From the NCBI GenBank assembly GCA_950022655.1, contig OX465583.1:29911360-29975359 (forward strand): a stretch of DNA of 64,000 nucleotides, given 5' to 3'. Origin of the DNA: Alentia gelatinosa. Lineage: Eukaryota > Annelida > Polychaeta > Phyllodocida > Polynoidae. Both the position numbers and the translations under genes were made by a program. This document shows positions 1 through 10,799 of the stretch, one piece after another (position 1 is the first letter of the stretch; every line of letters starts with the position of its first letter). Under the pieces are notes generated by a model. It had not been told where the DNA came from, ran no database searches, and saw nothing but the letters and a program-made list of their open reading frames with translations.

Positions 1-10
1 ACACTTCTAG

Positions 11-104
11 GTATCAATGTCCAGCTTGAAGGCCCAGCGTCAAGCACAATCTAAGTACGAGAAATGTAAAGCCAAATTGAAACAATTATTTGGACAATCA
101 GCTG
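11..104 (+). CDS. Possible partial exon, lysine-rich helical segment
   Basis: From an AG at 9-10 a frame stays open and encodes a charged, probably helical stretch (SLKAQRQAQSKYEKCKAKLK) that looks more coding than the following sequence. No good GT donor is seen right after the charged part, and the frame drifts into low-quality sequence until 244. I do not recognise a family. It sits at the window edge and could be chance. Confidence 0.2.
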
Positions 105-224
105 TCGTGTACTTCTCAAAATATCCTTCCAATTTCTTATTGTTAGAAATCTGCAGGGTGCAAGAATTATGTACCTGTGCACACATTTCTACGAATTACT
201 ATCCGCTGCTTGGCCCCGTTACTT

Positions 225-525
225 TCTTTGTTTGTTTAGTTTAGTTTAACGTTCAATATGTTTTATTAGACATAATTTGGATGAGTGGTGATCAAATCTA
301 TAAAAGGATTTAGGTAGAAATCTCATCCCTACACATTTACCGAGGTGAGAGTTCTTTTAGTTCCCACACCACATAGACATGGTATGAGAACGATTGGCCT
401 TGAATATAACAGTCACTCTACCATTGCTGTGGTGAAGGAGAAAGTGGCTCCAGTGGGAGTCGAACCAACAAAGTCCCATAACTTTGGTCCAGTGCCTTAA
501 CCACTAAGCTAACCCCCAACCTCAG
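225..525 (-). mobile_element. tRNA-derived SINE, family A, copy 1
   Basis: On the minus strand the element starts with a tRNA-like head: A box near 513-488 (TAGCTTAGTGGTTAAGGCAC) and B box near 467-453 (GGTTCGACTCCCAC). It then has a body containing TCATACCATGTCTATGTG and ends near GTTAAACTAAACTAAACAAA. Related copies lie at 7118-7400, 17163-17490, 37313-37530 and 56550-56880. Confidence 0.85.
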
Positions 526-2230
526 GCCTCGTGATGACTTACAATTATACCAAAAGACCTGGAACAATAAAATAGACATACAGTGATTACGTTTTCTCAT
601 AGTACAAAGCCTTGGACGTAACATATTGCTCTGTGTATTGTAGCAGGTTAATGCAATTTACTCGGTGAACCATAGTGCATGGGGAACAACGTACATAAAA
701 GGCTTCACACTCTAGAAAAAGTCTAGAAAAAAAACGAAATTCCTTTCTATCGTGTTTGTTTGTACTCTTTCATGACCTTTCGAATGTAGTAAAACAGTAA
801 TGTAGTAAAATATTGAAAACGGAAATAACCAGGCAACTTCTATATCTACTAGAGTCACTATTTCCTTAGAATTTGCATCAGATTAAGGATACAATATTCC
901 TGAAAATGTTGTTTGTTGTATGTCAATGTCAGGACAGTGCGTCATGTAATGTAATTTCCTATTGTCTATCTAAATGTAAGGACTCTTAGTATGGAAGATC
1001 GCCCTGCAAAGAGGATATATTGATGGTCAGTAAACTAAAATTTTCACCCCCCCCCCCTTAAAGAAATGTTCCAAAGAAATCAAAACTGAAAACATCTATC
1101 AAGTTCATAGAGAGGCCAAGCTAGAAAAGCTAAAGATTCGTAAGGACAATATAACTGTGGAAAGTCAGCATCAAATCATTAAATATGAGAAATGTGTTTC
1201 GTATGGCTTAAAGTTTCCTTAGCGTAAAACCCTCGGCCGATTTGTATCCGGTTCCTTTGTTGCTCAGACAATGAAGCCAATCTGTCCACCACATTGTGCA
1301 TTTTTACTACAGGTTGTTTCTCTTCAAAACCACAAGGATAATTTATCATTCCTGATGGCATATGCTAAGCTAAGTACTAAAAGCTTACCAGAGGCACTGT
1401 TTATTTTCGAATGTCGTCTGTAATGGATACTCAATTACAGCAGTTACTCAGCGTCTCAATAGGTGGCGCGCTAAGAGCAGGGCTTCTGCGCATGCGTGCA
1501 TTAAGTCTACGATGGCTTCAATTAGGGTTGCAATTGTAGGCGATAACAGGGGATAATAACGTACTTCTTGGTTAGGCCAACCCTCTCGGCCTTGTCATTG
1601 TTAGGCAGGTTATTTTAGGCAAGCACTAAGGATGATACATACTTAATGGTGGCCAACCAATTAACTAATAGGACGGCAAAGCGCTTTGTAGAAAAACGTA
1701 GCACACGAAATATAGCCTGGTACAGGAATCATATATATGGTAACAAATCTGTTCCCCCTGATCCAAAGCACCCCCTCTTCCCCATGGGGTGTGGGAGGCC
1801 TTTTTTAGGTGGAGGATATTTTTCGACCAGCTGTGGTTCCAGCTGATCATGTCAGTATCACGTCTGCATCATAGAATCGTGCATATATAGTTGTTCTGTT
1901 GCAGTATATACAAATATGTGCTGTCTGGGAAAGAGATCCTACAATTCTACGAATTCATTTAGCTGATGACTTCTGCTCTCCTATTGGTTTTTCCATTCTC
2001 TAGTTCCACTTGTTTTCATATCATTTAGATACTAGTGGTAGATTTGTTAAAGTACTAAAAGGCAGTTGGTGTCTAGAACCTAATAAAAAGTTCCTATATG
2101 ACTAAAATGCAGGGTTATTAGGATATGATTAATTTGTCGATTGTAAGGGGGCAAAACAGCAAAAGGAGTGTTTCTACAATGCTGATAATAGCAGGGACTT
2201 CATTGAATGAAGGATGTCAGTTGAGGTCAT
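525..2230. other. No gene called
   Basis: AT-rich unique sequence. An A-rich plus frame (about 1060-1222, KKCSKEIKTENIYQVHREAK and on) is open for some 50 codons without an ATG or clear splice sites. Contains the CTCF/NRF1-like motifs listed separately. Confidence 0.5.
1455..1510. promoter_or_regulatory. CTCF-like and NRF1-like motifs side by side
   Basis: TAGGTGGCGCGC (core AGGTGGCGC, as in insect CTCF) lies at about 1460, and TGCGCATGCGTGC (NRF1-like) at about 1487. No transcript can be tied to them. Confidence 0.35.
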
Positions 2231-2234
2231 ATGA

Positions 2235-2485
2235 AAGTAGAAATATTTATCATGTGGAGGTTTCTGCATCAGAGACCGAGAAAATGTGGAAAACAGTCAG
2301 TGTCGGTCACAGCGTGGACTGAAAGTCTGTGAGGAGGTTCAAATCACTGTTTTATTGGCGTGAGTGAGGCTCAATTAATATTATTTTTATTTGTTCCAAA
2401 AGGATAAAAAAAAGTCATGTACTAAGAATGAAAACATTGATTTCTATGGAAAAATGGAAATCGGCCACCTTCATGCATGTTGAAT
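2235..2485 (+). mobile_element. Dispersed repeat family B, copy 1 (SINE-like)
   Basis: Family B is about 250-300 bp. Its landmarks are CATGTGGAATTTACTGCC, then GAGACCGAGAAAA.GTGGAAAA, then a B-box-like GAGGTTCAAA, then TTTTATTGGCGTGAATGAGG, and near the end ATGGAAAAATGGAAA..GCCA. All are visible in this copy. Other copies lie at 3770, 6300, 8385, 28750, 35470 (plus) and 46915, 48450, 57985 (minus). Confidence 0.8.
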
Positions 2486-2616
2486 AAACCGAGGCACCAG
2501 TGAGGTACTCAAACTGGAAGAATGAAGGTGTACAGTGCAGAATTTACAACCTGCTGGCAGCGACCTATACCGACCCCCCCCCCCCCCCCCCCCTCCCCCC
2601 ATAACTCCGTCCTCTC

Positions 2617-2762
2617 ATGAATGCCGCAAAGTGCACCACGCTGAGAAAAGACCTGCCTGAGTACGACTCTAATCTTGACAGAGTGACAGCAGACCGGCTG
2701 TTTATTACTCTCAGGTGTGAAACTGATGAGTCGGCCACAGTTACCTGCACTGCCAGACAACG
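2617..2762 (+). CDS. Possible first or internal exon, cysteine-containing, unknown function
   Basis: From ATG 2617 the frame is open to a strong donor CAACG|GTAAGTAC at 2763. The 48 codons give a balanced composition with three cysteines (KCTTLRKDLPEYDSN near the start, LRCETDESATVTC near the end). An in-frame TAA precedes the ATG, and a long C-tract lies just upstream. The opposite strand is also open, but only through the C-tract. No family recognised and no matching next exon found. Confidence 0.3.
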
Positions 2763-3004
2763 GTAAGTACAGGGGCATCATCTGCAAACCTCGAGGGGAG
2801 AGCTGGGGATGAGGGAAAGAGGGTAGGGGTACCACATAGGGGCATAGCAGGAGGTAGGACGGGAATGAGTTTCTCATCTTCCCCTGCTGCAGGGGAATAG
2901 ATATAGATATTATCTGTTGGTTCTGGACTGAGAACTGCACTGAAATCAATCACTGTTATTTAGCGAATATGTAATTTTACAGATTTATTTTAGTTTGATC
3001 AATG

Positions 3005-3078
3005 GTATTTAACTCTTTAGCAACAGCCAGGGTCATGCCACAGCACGATTGAATCTACGAGATGAGGATACGAAAAGA
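3005..3078 (-). mobile_element. SINE family C, tail fragment
   Basis: TAGCAACAGCCAGGGTCATG followed by GATTGAATCTACGAGATGAG is the reversed 3' part of family C. Confidence 0.55.
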
Positions 3079-3177
3079 AGAGATACTAGTATCTGGAGAC
3101 CCGAGAGTATATATCATACCATACCTCCACACATGTACACTCCAGCTGCTGTTATGTTCAAGCTACCGATACTAATA

Positions 3178-3319
3178 ATGATGGCGTGTCTGAGGGCATA
3201 CCATCCTTACTTATATCTCATGTTTTTCTTACTATTCCAATATTCCAACCTGTACACAGAACACAGTGTAGTCGGCGATGTGCGGCTACAGCCATGCAAT
3301 GGGAGAATGTATCAGACAG
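3178..3319 (+). CDS. Possible exon with signal-anchor-like hydrophobic segment
   Basis: The frame starting at MMACLRAYHPYLYLMFFLL has a long hydrophobic stretch followed by a polar part (VVGDVRLQPCNGRMYQT) and a candidate donor ACAG|GTAGTC at 3320. It is open from 3049 and stops soon after the donor. It resembles a secreted-protein leader exon but has no homologue I know. Hydrophobic frames arise easily in T-rich sequence. Confidence 0.15.
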
Positions 3320-3764
3320 GTAGTCGGTGGTACTGATATGTCAGAGGGGGCTGGACACGTTTGATTCGACATTAGACACAGGCCAACTACTGCTAACATA
3401 ATTCATCGTATATATGGCAGTGAGGCGACCGGCTGACGCAACGGGAGTTCCCCTACCTGTTTATATATATATATATTTCTTCTCTCTAGACACGTGGCTG
3501 CATTGTGTTAGTTCCTAAAACATATATTTTCATTGTTATCATTCAGATTGTCATGTTTGTCCCAATAGAGTAGGGTGAGCTTTAGTTCTAACCTTAATTT
3601 TTATCAGTAAAATCTAATTTACAATTCAAAAACATTTTTCACCCTGAGGAAAGCGAGGTCCACAGACACCTATGTGAGGACTCCCATCCAAGATGGGTGA
3701 AAATATTTGTAGTGTGTTTTATCATTTTGCTGCTTATTTTTTTATTGTTCCCACATATATATTA

Positions 3765-3950
3765 AATAGAAGAGATGTCAGTTTGGGTCGGGAAAAGCAG
3801 TGGAAATACATTGTATTTTTCAAGTGGAATTTGCTGCCTCAGAGAGACTTTGAAATCGTGAGGAAGTCATCCATTTCTTTTGCTTTACACGAGGAAAAAG
3901 ATTCGTAAATACTAAAAATGAGAAAGTGGAAAGCTGTCATCTCTGTATAT
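3765..3950 (+). mobile_element. Repeat family B, internally deleted copy
   Basis: Has GATGTCAGTTTGGGTCGGGA, CAAGTGGAATTTGCTGCC and the 3' part (GAGAAAGTGGAAAGCTGTCA), but lacks the TTTTATTGGCGTGAATGAG core. Confidence 0.75.
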
Positions 3951-4494
3951 AACTTAATTCGAATATAGATTTTTAATCTACTCCGTCACAAAAAGGAATC
4001 CTATGTGATGAATCCATATTACAGGGCCAGACAGAGCCATTGTGTGTAGTGTTAGGCAGCCTTGCTTTGTCAGTCTGCAAATTCCTGCCAGGATACTCTG
4101 GGATTCAATAGAACATAAAATATGTGTCCCCAGACATTAGACATCTGTTGAGCATCCATCTCCATTCTCTTCTTGTCTTCCCTCGGCAGATACTGCTTCA
4201 TGCAGACAGCCCTTTGTGTTTCCACTGCCTATTAGCCCTGCTACCTCCATACATCAATAGATCATTAACTCTGATAGCCTTATGAACATTCCGATTTCAA
4301 GACTTTATTTCTACCCCATCAGGGACTCTCATCAGGGAAGGAGAGGTTCTTAATACCTCCACATAGTGTAAGATAACTAATTACCTACACCTCCAAATAT
4401 CATATATCACCAACGGCGCCACGTTAATTAATGTATGATTAGGTTGTTACTGAGAGCACGCTTTCTGTATCACAAGATTGTAAATGAGATCAAT

Positions 4495-4765
4495 AAATTT
4501 GTATGGTGATATCAGTTATTGTGCAACCTTCATGCGTCACCAGATCATTAATGGTCTTTACTTCATGCATCATCTGATTGCTAATATCAGTAATGGTGTA
4601 ACATTTAACCATAATTAGGTCACTAATGTTACCCTCATGTATCACCACATCACTAATGGTGCTTCCTTCACGCATCACCTGACCGCTACCTTCTTGCATC
4701 ACTATATCGATAATGGTGTTACCTTGTTGCAAGTCTAGACTACTAACAGTGCTACCTTCGAGCAC
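4495..4765. repeat. 36-bp minisatellite with an open frame
   Basis: Units resemble ATCACTAATGGTG.TACCTTCATGCATCACC, about seven diverged copies. Because 36 is a multiple of three, the minus strand stays open for 109 codons, giving a pseudo-repeat (HEGSTISDVV-like). The frame's first codons lie in the SINE family C body, which argues against a real gene. Confidence 0.75.
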
Positions 4766-4789
4766 GACAGCATCCCTACTTCTACTTCC

Positions 4790-5060
4790 ATGCCGATGTG
4801 TTTCCTGTTTGTCTGTCATTTTCGTCTCACAGATTCAAACTCACGGTGATATGACACTGGCTGTTGGTGTGGTATAAAACCCCATCAACCAACCATGACT
4901 CTACCCTGCAGTGGAATAGCTTTGTCACGAGTGCACTGTCCTGTGCATCACAAGATGTTGGTTTCTATGCCACTGCGTTTCCTACTCGACTGTCACCCTT
5001 TCCCTGTGCCTCCATTGTGAGTATGTCCCAGTTGTGATCTACAGTGGGATTTTAGCCCCG
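4790..5060 (+). mobile_element. tRNA-derived SINE, family C, two adjacent partial copies
   Basis: 4795-4900 has the family C body (GTGTTTCCTGTTTGTCTGTC, AGATTCAAACTCACGGTGAT, GGCTGTTGGTGTGG). 4910-5060 restarts with a tRNA-like head (GGAATAGCTTTGTCACGAGT; TTGGTTTCTATGCC). Other copies: 23500-23680 and 48795-48965, with tail fragments at 3010-3075 and 61485-61545. Confidence 0.6.
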
Positions 5061-6295
5061 CCGTACGTATACGTACATCCTAATACTGGGCATGTAACAT
5101 TACCCTCTGCATGAGCGATTACCGTATGGCTGGAAGGGTCTCAGCACGCATGTAAACGAGCCAGTTTTCGGTTGCCATACACGTACAATGAGTTACTCGT
5201 AGAAGTGATGTCCATCACAAGGCTTAAGGGACTGCATTACACATTTATATTGTATACTATCTGTGTGTATTCTCTACCATATATATATGTGATAATATAT
5301 TGTTGTACTTTTAAAAGAAATCGGTATATTAATCCTGAACAAGATGAATAAATCAGGTCTAGCAACGTAGTATGTGTTATCAACAAATGGTTGGAATACG
5401 ACTAGTTAACTGAGAAAAATCTGAAAAAAAGTGAATGAAAGGTGAACAAAAGATATGATGATGACTAGGCAGGTTATACGACAATTAAGGCATATCATGT
5501 GGCATGTCAACCGCCCAATTGGAAATTAAAAAACACAAAAAGATAAGCTGAGATTTAATGTGTATACATGGTTCTAGAAGAACAGAAGTGAGTTCAGGAA
5601 AGGCAGTTTCATCGTCTCCATCAGTATTTAAAGTATCATTATACGATCATTTAATCAACATTTAAACTTGTATTCAATATTTAACACATTGAAATACACA
5701 CCAATAGAATATTCTATTTTGTACTTTTTATAAACCCTCACTCACATATGGCTTATACGAAAAAACAGAAATCGTTATTTTTATGAAGATACGATAATTG
5801 CAACCTGCTTTCCATGGCAGTAACAGGCACTTGAAAACTCACTCAATATTCCCTGATAGACGACACAGATGCAAATCGCTCCACTATGTACAAAAACAGG
5901 ACCAGCGGAGAGCCCAGCCAATTGGCCTCAATCCAGCTTCCCCGAGAGGCCCCTGAATATACAGACCTGCGCTTTTCATCTTCATTCTAGAGGCTGGTAC
6001 AATAAAGAGCAAAAAGAGATAATGTAATGACTAATATAATGACATATCATATAATTTACCTTACCTTGTAAAACCCATGTCAGTTTCCTAGAGCTTGAAT
6101 ATGATGATAAAGGTGTATAACCTAAAATGTGTCATCTTCCTTGTTTTCGAATAAACTCTTAAAATAAATTTCTATATACATCAATCAAATATATATAGGC
6201 CTGGTTTACCTATTGCTCACAACGATAAACTGGTCAGAATGCCATATCCCGAATGCCGAACCCGTTTGCACTGATACTTCCCAATATGAAAAAAA
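5060..6295. other. No gene called
   Basis: AT-rich unique sequence; I see no repeat, frame or motif worth naming. Confidence 0.5.
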
Positions 6296-6299
6296 AATC

Positions 6300-6515
6300 A
6301 CATGAGGAATTCACTGCCTCTGAGAGACCGAGAAAACATGGAAAACACGTCTGTTTCGGCCATGACATAAGGCTAAGGGTCTATTGGGGTGTTCGAACCA
6401 CCGTTTTATTGGCGTGAATGAGGGTTAATTCATATTATCTTTGTTTTACACAAGATAAAACGATTCTATATACTGAAAATGAGAAAATGGAAATCTGTCA
6501 TCTCTGTAATAATAA
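6300..6515 (+). mobile_element. Repeat family B, copy
   Basis: Near-complete from GAATTCACTGCC through CGTTTTATTGGCGTGAATGA to AAAATGGAAATCTGTCATCT. Confidence 0.85.
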
Positions 6516-7117
6516 ATTCTTTTTAGAATAATACTGAAGGTGGTGAAGGTAGCAGCTCACTCTGTCCTCGCTTATCGATCTCGGCGAGCTGCTCGTGTGC
6601 GCATGTCTAGACACGTGACCCGCTGAGATAAGGAGAACTGCTCCTCAGGAAACCAGGGTATGGTATGATAACAGCGGCCGATAAAACACAGATAACATAC
6701 TGCTTGTCTACGAGCAGACCCAGGCCATCGGTCCTCACTACAGGCATCGCGAGTTTTATATCTTTTTAATAGTGCGCGTTTTGGATTCCTTGTCTCTGAG
6801 GTGGATGTGGGGAATACAATCATAATTACGGCGAACGTAACAGGAATGCTGAGGAAGATGGGAGGGTAGGGATGCACTGGAGGATGGGGGTGATATTACT
6901 GCAGCTTACCACCCACATGGTTGTTGTGTGCTAACACACGGAGGAGTGAAGTCTGGCAGTTATAAGTGGGCGGGGACTGGTTAGAAACCAACCCTGGAGG
7001 GCTCTGGAGCGAAAGTATTAATCTCATACATTTTAGTTCAATTCCTCTCTAAATATTCCTATTGGACATATTATATACCTGTGGCAGTATATGATATCGT
7101 ATGTATTTAATTGTTTA

Positions 7118-7400
7118 TTTAGTTTAACGTCCACTATGTTCTATTAGACTTATTATGGTTGGGTGGTGATGGAATCTATTCGATGAATTCAGGTAGAATT
7201 CTCACCCTACATATCTATCTACCGAGGTGAGTTTTCTTTTAGTTCCAACACCATATAGACACGGTATGAAAATGACTAGATTTTGCTATAGCAGTAAATC
7301 TACCTCTTCTGGAGATGCTCGAGAGAAGTGGCTGTAGTGGGACTCGAACCAACAAATCTCCTACGTATATCGCCCGCTCCGCACCCGCGGGATAATGTAT
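7118..7400 (-). mobile_element. SINE family A, copy 2
   Basis: Shares the GTTTAACGTCCA end and the ACCGAGGTGAG block. It also keeps the TAGACACGGTATGAAAA block and the reversed B box (7337-7353). The A-box part of the head is diverged or replaced. Confidence 0.8.
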
Positions 7401-7499
7401 TAGACTGCTAATTTTTGATGGACAACTGCAATTACCCTGCTTCCATAGAGTATGAGACTCCTGCAACATCATTCCCATATATTTTAGTTCCATTCCTTT

Positions 7500-8380
7500 T
7501 TCAAATATTCCTAGTGGAAATAATATAAATCGCAGGTCAGATAGGCTGGCAAACTTACTCTAAAGTGAATTGGATGCAAAGGCCTTGCCAACTTTCACAG
7601 TTTTAGAAGGTGTAAACAAATGCTTAGATGATTAGTTAAATGACTGGTCTCATTATTTCCGTTTATAAAACTTTGTTCAAGCATTTCATTCTCAAAGCTC
7701 CCTAAATATAAATACAATAAAGCAAACCTTTTTTGGGTCCGGGATGCACGATGGTTTACACTTGATTTGGAATTCCTATTTGATATTGCATTTCTTTTAG
7801 AAAACGTCTAGGTTTTCCACAATCTCTAATACACATAAGTTTACGGATAATTAGTAATATCATTATTGTTCACCAATTAGTGTTGAATCTTCGTAAGGGA
7901 AGCCTCGAGTTACCAGCAGGTCCTATTCATGGTCTGTTAATATAGCTCCGTTCGCCTGATTAAACAAGACCACGCTTTCAATAAGAGACCCACAGAGGGT
8001 GAAAGCTAATATTACCACAGGTCCTCAGGGTTTTAATGTCATTAGTTGGCCGGAATTATGTGAGTTTTTAAACCTCAGTTTTTTTTTATCTCAGTTTCTC
8101 CTGACATAAAATCAGAGTGGAATAATGCAGTTCACAGACGGGGCTGAGCGGGGCTGGGGTTTGGTCCCCATGGCACCAGCAGTCTCCTTTCATGACTAAG
8201 GTCGTTAATTAACTGACATTCAAAGCCTGCTGGTAGAATCGGACACTAATTAGAAATCATTGAGTTTCATAGTATGCACTTGCTGGAGTTGATGAAAGTA
8301 GCGTTCCAATGGACGTTACATTTATCAGACAGTGCCACCTGGTAAAGATCTCCCTAAAAGGAATGGATATATGTGTGTTA
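7500..8380. other. No gene called; homeodomain-type AT sites
   Basis: Unique-looking sequence with TTAATTAA, CATTAATTA-like and CTAATTAG motifs (7850-8250) set in moderate GC. This is a possible regulatory element, with no direct proof. Confidence 0.3.
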
Positions 8381-8384
8381 AATA

Positions 8385-8800
8385 ACAGGGATGTCATTTG
8401 GGTCAGGATAAAAGTAAAGATATTTGTATGTGGAATTTACTGACAACATGGGAAACAGACCAATCTTGGCCATGGAACACGTGCGAGACTGTTTGGGGAG
8501 GCCAAAACGACTGTTTTATTGGCGTGAATGAGACTCAATTTATACTACCTTTTTTATACAAGCTTAAGACAAGGCTAGGTTTTTTTCTCGTTGGCAGCTA
8601 CCGCTCGAATGAGCTCGATGTCTGTTATTGGCTACATCATCAGAACCGTTTGATTTTGACGACCATAGTGACAGTAGCGTAATCGTGCTGATTTGCTTAG
8701 TGTCAGATGTTGACAAAACGCTTTGTGAGTAACAAATTAGGCTATAAAACAAGGATTTTCGTTGAGGAGTGGAAAACTGCTATCCCTGAAATAATCAGCA
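8385..8800 (+). mobile_element. Repeat family B, copy split by an insertion
   Basis: The 5' part (8385-8565) and the 3' part (about 8748-8795, GAGTGGAAAACTGCTATCCC) are family B. They are separated by about 180 bp of unrelated sequence, which is probably a nested insertion. Confidence 0.75.
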
Positions 8801-9799
8801 ATCTATCACTCCACCAAAACTTATAAATGGGAGGTAACATATTCATTGGAAGACCTAAATGTATTTTCAGAAATTGTAAAGTTTATTGAACACGTAAAAA
8901 CAAAAGATTCTAAAAGTATATATATGTGGATATTTTTCAAACCGGACAACCCCCTGTGGTTGGTTCTCATGTTTGATAGTATCGGCTATGATTATACAAA
9001 TCTTTCCTTTCGCTGAATATCCATTGAGATTCCATTTTGTATAAATTTTGCTATTTTGATATCCCTCACAGATCATCTATATATGTCATGACGCATTCCA
9101 TGGCATCTCAATATACTATCTTGGGACGTGAGGCAACGTCTCAAGGATACTACCTTTGATGGGGATTTCTAAAAGCGCACCTTACCACTATAACCCTAGT
9201 GCACTGCATGCTCTGACCTCATCAAGCACTGTGCAGAACATTCCCTTTGGGATGGTGATAGTCCACCTTGATGTTGGAAGAGTTAGGCTGTGATTTCTTA
9301 ACTAGAAGAAGTAATTCTAGATCAAATGCTCAGGTAAGGGAGAAAGATTTATGGTTTCGTCAGTAAATGGCTCATCAGGTATCTTCTTAATACTTGGCTA
9401 TCAAGGTGATCTGTTTTAGTACTTCTGAATTTCAATCCTGACTATAAAAGGCACTACCAATGAGACAATAAAAAAATTGTCTTAAATGAGCGGATTTGCG
9501 GGGTAGCGGTTATAAGTAGTGGTTATATGAGATTCAATCTGAATCTATATTTATTCAGGACACATGAGCACCTTCAGAAAATATCATTACATCATTTTGA
9601 TGTTTGTCGAAAAACTCAAAAAGATTATTTTCTCGAGAATCGATGGAGGTGACCAATATCCCGTCTTTCTGTCTGGGGGCGTTATAGAACAAAAAAAGGA
9701 GTAACATCCAATCTCCGATTAAGGTGTAGATGGTAGAACAGCGGATTCGTAGTAAGACGCCATCTAGGCTAATCACACAGACAGCACGGCGCCCTTAGA

Positions 9800-10060
9800 C
9801 CCCTCCCTCTCCAGGAAATGTGGCTTCAGCGAATGGCGGCTTCTTCAACGCCTCCGCGAGATTACGAGTTTGTGGACACAGAAACGAGAGCCGCGAGCCA
9901 AGAGACGCTCATAAAGCCGACTCGTCACCGCGCGGACGCCTCAGCCGCGGTCTCAAAGCGAGACTCTGAGGGACGCTCGTCAGGCGTCTCGTTACGCGGT
10001 CAGGCGTAACTGGCAGCGTTCACGCCGGCGCCACCTGTGTCACCTATCGGGGGTGGGCAT
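9800..10060. other. CpG-rich stretch with GAGACGC/GGACGC repeats
   Basis: Locally GC- and CpG-rich, with scattered GACGCTC, GGACGCC and GGCGTC motifs. A 63-codon plus frame (9818-10009) is open but unrecognised. It could be a promoter-like island or a repeat; a similar GAGACGC-rich stretch is at 12700-12770. Confidence 0.3.
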
Positions 10061-10094
10061 CACTATGACTGGGAGGTGGTTCTTGAAAAGGAGC

Positions 10095-10799
10095 TTAACC
10101 CATTAAAGACGGATGGTGCCTAAAGGTAACCCCAACTTAGAGCGGATAATGCCTAGAGGCGGCCTCAGCTCAGGACATATAATGTCATGTAGCAGCCCCA
10201 GTTGAGGATGGATAATGCCTTGTCAGGATGGATAATGCATTGAAGCAGACCCAGCTCAAACAGATGATGCCTTGAGGCAGTCCCAACTCAGGACAGATTA
10301 TGCCTGGAGGCAGCCTCAGGTCATGATAATGCATTGAGGCAGCCCCAGGTTAGGATGAAGTTAATGCCTTGAGGTAATCCAAACCCAGGACGGATAATGC
10401 TTTTAGGCAGCCCAAACTAGGATGGATAATGCCTTAAGACATGCCCAGCTCAAAATAGATGATGCCTTGAGGCAGCTCCAACTCAGAACCTGAGACAGTC
10501 CCAACTCAGGACAGATAATGCCTTTTCAACATTTTCAACATTACGGTACCGTTGTTTTTATCAGGAAATACTGAATCAATAAACATGAAACTCGCACAGA
10601 ATATAAGTATGACATGTTAGATCTAACATTATTAGACAAAATAAATAATAATATTGATGATGACGTGTTATAGCACGTATTAAAACAATGGAAATATACT
10701 TCAGATGACAATGGGTCCAATCCCTAGCAGAACACCTACACCAGTACCCAATCCCAATACAAAAATCTCTATTACAGACCCCTGCCTGTAAAGGGTTAA
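10095..10799. mobile_element. piggyBac-like non-autonomous element with internal minisatellite
   Basis: Bounded by TTAA on both sides with inverted ends TTAACCCATTAAAGACGG (left) and TTAACCCTTTACAGGC (right, minus strand). TTAA target sites and CCC-starting ends are typical of piggyBac. 10098-10525 is a ~33-bp minisatellite of units like GGATAATGCCTTGAGGCAG, which repeat the subterminal motif of the element. A second copy is at 31514-31878. No transposase. Confidence 0.6.

Noticed and set aside
440..520. tRNA gene on the minus strand
   Set aside because: A and B boxes are present but no cloverleaf forms, and the segment is the head of a repeated SINE.
2509..2949. 146-codon minus-strand frame with a polyglycine stretch
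   Set aside because: It runs through a long C-tract. The glycine run and openness come from that tract, and the plus strand has the better splice signal.
4490..4819. 109-codon minus-strand frame with a repeating HEG.TI.D pattern
   Set aside because: It is produced by a 36-bp minisatellite that cannot shift frame, and its start lies inside a SINE body.
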